DNA from: Phycisphaerales bacterium
Lineage (GTDB): Bacteria > Planctomycetota > Phycisphaerae > SM23-33
Assembly (NCBI GenBank): GCA_003171235.1
Contig: PMYM01000206.1
Span: 1 to 6,076, forward strand
DNA: 6,076 nucleotides
Reading direction: 5' to 3'
Shown: positions 3,601-6,076 of the stretch, in pieces
How the letters are laid out: every line of letters begins with the position of its first letter
Numbering within the stretch: the first letter of the stretch is position 1
The notes under the pieces: model-generated
What the model was told of the DNA's origin: nothing
Database searches by the model: none
What the model saw: the letters and a program-made list of their open reading frames with translations, nothing else
Made by a program: the position numbers and the translations under genes

Positions 3601-5685
3601 ATGGCCGGGAGTTCAACTCAGACGGAACCGGATGCCTCGCCCGAACCCGGGCCGGGCGAGGTCGTAAAGACCTACAAGTGCGGCAGCCTGACCTACGCCA
3701 AGGCGGGGCTGTTCATGCTGTTCGGCTGGCTGCTGTGGGGCGACTTCTGTTTCACGATGATGGAGACGGTCGCCCAGACGATCATGCCGCTGAAGCTCAA
3801 GTCCCTGGGCGTTTCCAATACGACCTGGTCGATCATCCTGGCCTCCTTGCCGGCAGTCTTGAACATGACGGTCTGCCCGTGGGTGAGTTTCCGCAGCGAC
3901 CGCCACCGCAGCCGGTGGGGCCGGCGAATCCCGTTCATCCTTAAGACAATGCCTTTCCTGGTCCTGAGCCTGACTGCCCTGGGCTGGGGCGACACCCTGG
4001 CGCCGATGCTGCAAGGGGGCCTTCCCTTCCTGAAGTCCGTGCCGCCAGTTACGATGTTGCTTACCTTCCTGGTCACTCTGTGGCTGATCTTCAAGTTCTT
4101 TGACATGTTCGTAAATTCGGTGTTCTGGTACCTCTTCAATGACGTGGTGCCAACTCAATTCCTGGGACGTTTCTACGGCCTGTTTCGCACCGTCTCCATC
4201 GGCACGACCGCACTGTACAACAACTACGTATACAAGTTCGCCGAAACCCACATGCGCGAGATCTTCACGGGCGCGGCGATAGTTTATTGCGTGGGTTTCA
4301 CGCTGATGTGCCTGTTCGTTAAAGAGGGGAAGTACCCGCCGCCGCCCGATCAGGACCGCAGCAAGGACTTGCTCTCCGGCATCAAGACGATGGGCAAACA
4401 ATCGTTCTCGAGTCCTTTCCACTGGTACTTCTATCTTGTGAAAGCGTTCCTGCAGGACCGCAGCATGGGTTTGATCTCCAGCATCAAGACGATGGGCAAA
4501 CAATCGTTCTCCAAGCGTTTCTACTGGTACTTCTACCTCATGAACGCCTTTCTCGGCTTGGGGGCATTGGCCGGGCTGAATACCACCACGTATTACGGTT
4601 CCTTCTTCTACAAGGAGATGGGGCTTGCACCCGAACAGATGGGGAGACTGGTTGCCTACGGCATGCTCGCGGGCCTGGTGGAAAGTTACATAACGTCCAT
4701 ATTCGTGGATCGCTGGCACCCGCTGCGGATTTACGCTTACCTGGCGGTCTTTACGGCTGCAACTGGATTTAGCAACTGGGTTTGGCTGTTCGTGAGCGTG
4801 CCGGGCCAGGTATTCTTCTGGATCACCCTGGGCCTGGTCATGGTGGGCACCTTCCAGGTGAGCCTGCAGCAGGGTTGCAGCATTCCCTTGTTCATGCGAT
4901 TGATGCCCAAGTCCCTGTATGGCCAGTTCAGTTCCGCCAATTCCATAGTCAGATCGGCGGCCATCATCGTGGGCGCGCCGCTGCTGGGGCTGTGCATGGA
5001 CGGCATCTCGATACTGTGCAGCAACTACGGTTTTGGCGAAACCTTCTATTACCGGTTCATCTTCATCTGGCCGTGGGTGTGCAATTGCCTGGGCGCCGTC
5101 TTTGTCTGCCTGGGCTACCGCGAGTGGAAGCGCCTGGGCGGGGACGATCATTACCGCCCGCCGGCGCCTTGGACCAAGGAAGGCTACGAGGAGGTGGCCT
5201 CACGAGTGCCTTCCGTGCCCGCCCGCCCGCGGATCGTCATGGTTTCAATGTGGCTGGGATTGGCCGGGCCGCTGGTGAACGTAGCTTGGGTGCTGGTCTT
5301 CATGTACTTCATGCACCTGCACGGCTTGAACGACTCGCTGGCGTGGTACGCCAAGGTGTTCATCCCGTTCAAAATGGTGTTGGCTGCAATAGCCTTCTGG
5401 CAACTGCTCCAGGTGCGGCGCGACATCGCCGCCCGCGCGGGCGGCCAGAAGACCCGCTACGGCATTCCACACCACGGCGTGCTGCTGGTCAACGCCATTA
5501 CCGCCCTGGTCTTCTTCCCGGTCTATTGGTACCAGACGGGCAAGATGGTCGAGCTGAATATGCAGCACGAGTTGAACATCTTCGGCATCGCCAGCCTGGT
5601 CACCACGGCCATGACGCTCCTGGGCGTGCAGATCCTCCGCTGGCTGGAACGCGACGGAACTGAGCCGGCGCTCGCCCAGGCCTGA
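3601..5685 (+). CDS. MFS sugar:cation symporter-like transporter (GPH/sucrose-transporter type) with duplicated central loop
   Basis: This 694-residue inner-membrane protein has a hydrophilic N-terminus (1-32). Six hydrophobic segments follow (roughly 33-58, 74-97, 111-129, 148-172, 190-210, 220-240), then a long cytoplasmic loop. Six more lie at about 308-336, 348-368, 376-396, 402-422, 444-466 and 484-505. Between TM2 and TM3 it carries SDRHRSRWGRRIPFI (99-113), the MFS loop signature in the form typical of glycoside:cation and sucrose symporters. A weaker counterpart, VDRWHPLR, follows TM8 (369-376). After a loop at 506-543 there are about four extra hydrophobic stretches (546-572, 583-604, 624-644, 658-680), beyond the 12 usual in the family. 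Residues 251-318 are a tandem duplication of 34 residues. It is divergent from the secreted propeller gene, so it may import sugars that protein releases. The substrate is not readable. Family level is fairly sure; the symport ion is unknown. Confidence 0.9.
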   Translation: MAGSSTQTEPDASPEPGPGEVVKTYKCGSLTYAKAGLFMLFGWLLWGDFCFTMMETVAQTIMPLKLKSLGVSNTTWSIILASLPAVLNMTVCPWVSFRSDRHRSRWGRRIPFILKTMPFLVLSLTALGWGDTLAPMLQGGLPFLKSVPPVTMLLTFLVTLWLIFKFFDMFVNSVFWYLFNDVVPTQFLGRFYGLFRTVSIGTTALYNNYVYKFAETHMREIFTGAAIVYCVGFTLMCLFVKEGKYPPPPDQDRSKDLLSGIKTMGKQSFSSPFHWYFYLVKAFLQDRSMGLISSIKTMGKQSFSKRFYWYFYLMNAFLGLGALAGLNTTTYYGSFFYKEMGLAPEQMGRLVAYGMLAGLVESYITSIFVDRWHPLRIYAYLAVFTAATGFSNWVWLFVSVPGQVFFWITLGLVMVGTFQVSLQQGCSIPLFMRLMPKSLYGQFSSANSIVRSAAIIVGAPLLGLCMDGISILCSNYGFGETFYYRFIFIWPWVCNCLGAVFVCLGYREWKRLGGDDHYRPPAPWTKEGYEEVASRVPSVPARPRIVMVSMWLGLAGPLVNVAWVLVFMYFMHLHGLNDSLAWYAKVFIPFKMVLAAIAFWQLLQVRRDIAARAGGQKTRYGIPHHGVLLVNAITALVFFPVYWYQTGKMVELNMQHELNIFGIASLVTTAMTLLGVQILRWLERDGTEPALAQA
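4351..4554 (+). repeat. 102-bp in-frame tandem duplication inside the transporter gene
   Basis: Unit 1 (4351-4452) and unit 2 (4453-4554) each start CAGGACCGCAGC and match at 85 of 102 bases, including an unbroken run of 31. They encode residues 251-284 and 285-318, identical at 25 of 34 positions. Both contain IKTMGKQSFS and WYFYL. Unit 2 leads into TM7 (FYWYFYLMNAFLGLGALAGL). Unit 1 therefore carries a copy of the loop and the first part of TM7, ended by QDRS in place of the rest of the helix. Of 15 differing codons, nine change the residue, so the copy is not recent and its first unit has drifted or been reshaped while staying in frame. Confidence 0.9.
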
Positions 5686-5700
5686 GGCGGCCAGAGGCAG

Positions 5701-5741
5701 GGCGCGCTGATTCGTCGCCGGAGGCGAGGAATCAGCGTGCC
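5701..5741 (+). terminator. Strong hairpin after the transporter stop
   Basis: The arms GGCGCGCTGATTC (5701-5713) and GAATCAGCGTGCC (5729-5741) pair over 13 bp with a single G-U. Beyond one G-G mismatch, TCGCC pairs with GGCGA around the 3-nt loop GGA. It starts 16 nt after the TGA. There is no T-run, so it may stop polymerase inefficiently, act with Rho, or mainly protect the 3' end of the mRNA. Confidence 0.6.
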
Positions 5742-5772
5742 GGATCGGCCCGGGGGCCCACAATCAGCAGGT

Positions 5773-5788
5773 CGGGCAAACATGCCCG
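5773..5788. repeat. Short perfect hairpin
   Basis: CGGGCA (5773-5778) pairs with TGCCCG (5783-5788) around the 4-nt loop AACA. There is no T-run on either side. It lies between the transporter hairpin and the downstream promoter. Its role is unknown. Confidence 0.45.
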
Positions 5789-5831
5789 GCACGCGCGGAG
5801 TCAACCCGAACTACAAGGCTGCGGGAGCAGA

Positions 5832-5853
5832 AAACTTTTATTCGTGGAAGTTT
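5832..5853. promoter_or_regulatory. Possible operator: AAACTT/AAGTTT dyad
   Basis: AAACTT (5832-5837) and AAGTTT (5848-5853) form a perfect 6-bp inverted repeat with a 10-bp gap. It ends 4 bp before the -35 box at 5858. The position suits a regulator of that promoter, but only the symmetry supports it. Confidence 0.3.
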
Positions 5854-5857
5854 GCCC

Positions 5858-5886
5858 TTGACTTTTGCGGCCATCCGTTATATATA
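5858..5886 (+). promoter_or_regulatory. Sigma-70-type promoter without a following gene in the window
   Basis: TTGACT (5858-5863) and TATATA (5881-5886) are separated by exactly 17 bp. They match the consensus at five and at four to five positions, and the -10 sits in an AT-rich patch within GC-rich DNA. Transcription would start near 5893. The only thing directly downstream in the window is the terminator at 5938-5953. Confidence 0.65.
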
Positions 5887-5892
5887 TACATA

Positions 5893-5953
5893 ACAATTGG
5901 GGTTGTGCGGTCATTCCCCGCAGACGCCAGGCCGACTGCCGGGACGGCTTTTT
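5893..5953 (+). ncRNA. Candidate small RNA or terminated leader, about 60 nt
   Basis: A promoter at 5858-5886 and an intrinsic terminator ending at 5953 bracket a stretch of about 60 nt with no useful open frame. Inside, TGCGG (5906-5910) pairs with CCGCA (5918-5922) around a 7-nt loop, and an alternative GGGG/CCCC pairing overlaps it. The start is inferred from promoter spacing, so the 5' end is approximate. It could be a free small RNA, or the leader of a gene to the right of the window controlled by premature termination. I recognise no known RNA family. Confidence 0.4.
5938..5953 (+). terminator. Intrinsic terminator of the downstream unit
   Basis: GCCG (5938-5941) pairs with CGGC (5945-5948) around GGA, followed at once by TTTTT (5949-5953). 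Another GCCG at 5931-5934 can pair with the same right arm and extends it by a G-U and an A-U pair. The stem is therefore short but has two competing left arms, which is compatible with attenuation. Confidence 0.55.
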
Positions 5954-5984
5954 GACAAGTGAAGAGAGGCTTAAGAGTCCCTAA

Positions 5985-6066
5985 CAAAATGCCCCGTGGC
6001 CGCGACGCCGCGGATTTTGACGCAGGCCAAGGCGCGAGGGCGAGGACGACCCTAAGACGGGTCGTC
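5985..6066. repeat. Inverted repeats at the right edge
   Basis: CAAAAT (5985-5990) and ATTTTG (6014-6019) flank an inner perfect hairpin, CCGCG (6000-6004) with CGCGG (6009-6013) around ACGC. Further on, GACGACCC (6045-6052) pairs perfectly with GGGTCGTC (6059-6066) around TAAGAC. Neither has a T-run. The block looks like a structured intergenic repeat that may continue past the window. Confidence 0.5.
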
Positions 6067-6076
6067 GAGCCCGAGC

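Larger units (their letters stand above)
5686..6076. other. Non-coding region right of the transporter
   Basis: I see no convincing gene in these 391 bases. An open frame at 5737-5955 has no ribosome binding site and runs through both a promoter and a terminator. The region holds a strong hairpin at 5701-5741, a hairpin at 5773-5788, a promoter at 5858-5886, an intrinsic terminator ending at 5953, and hairpins at 5985-6019 and 6045-6066. A further gene may begin or end just beyond the edge. Confidence 0.6.

Noticed and set aside
3389..3667. Plus-strand frame of 92 codons overlapping the transporter start
   Set aside because: It has no ribosome binding site and no domain, overlaps the transporter in another frame, and runs through the transporter's promoter and leader repeat.
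3613..5151. Minus-strand open frame of 512 codons opposite the transporter gene
   Set aside because: It is a His/Gln/Arg/Ala-rich antisense shadow with no recognisable domain. The plus strand encodes a convincing membrane transporter.
5737..5955. Plus-strand frame of 72 codons after the transporter
   Set aside because: It starts inside a hairpin, lacks a ribosome binding site, and reads through the promoter at 5858-5886 and the terminator at 5938-5953.
5952..5957. TTGACA directly after the terminator T-run as a -35 box
   Set aside because: No acceptable -10 box lies 16-18 bp downstream.

Overview
The window looks like a piece of a GC-rich planctomycete genome, most likely from the Phycisphaerae side of the phylum. 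This is inferred mainly from one protein: its N-terminus carries the LEPLESRLLLS motif (the LEPR-XLL type of sorting motif known from large secreted planctomycete proteins), and it ends in a dockerin-type calcium-binding module. No rRNA, tRNA or other phylogenetic marker is present, so the assignment is provisional.

Layout. Positions 1-406 are non-coding and unusually rich in short perfect inverted repeats. They include a 26-bp tandem repeat and a strong intrinsic terminator that fits a plus-strand gene lying to the left of the window. A 940-residue secreted Asp-box beta-propeller protein with GH74-like features occupies 407-3229 on the minus strand. The 371-bp gap 3230-3600 is a divergent control region. 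It holds a clear sigma-70-type promoter for the propeller gene, a good promoter candidate for the transporter gene, and several palindromes that could be operators or leader structures. A 694-residue MFS transporter of the sugar:cation symporter (GPH/sucrose-transporter-like) type occupies 3601-5685 on the plus strand. Positions 5686-6076 are non-coding: a hairpin just after the transporter stop, then a compact promoter-plus-terminator unit that could make a RNA of about 60 nt or a terminated leader, then more hairpins up to the window edge.

How the genes may work together. A secreted propeller glycan-binding or glycan-cleaving protein and a sugar-type symporter, divergently transcribed from one gap, suggest a small polysaccharide-use locus: the extracellular protein works on a glycan and the transporter imports released sugar. 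Neither substrate can be read from the sequence.

Most unusual items: an in-frame 34-residue tandem duplication in the central loop of the transporter that copies the beginning of TM7; a 9-bp perfect inverted repeat with 24-nt spacing in the transporter leader; the promoter-terminator unit at 5858-5953; and the palindrome cluster at 94-374. No CRISPR array, insertion sequence or clearly new multi-gene system was seen.
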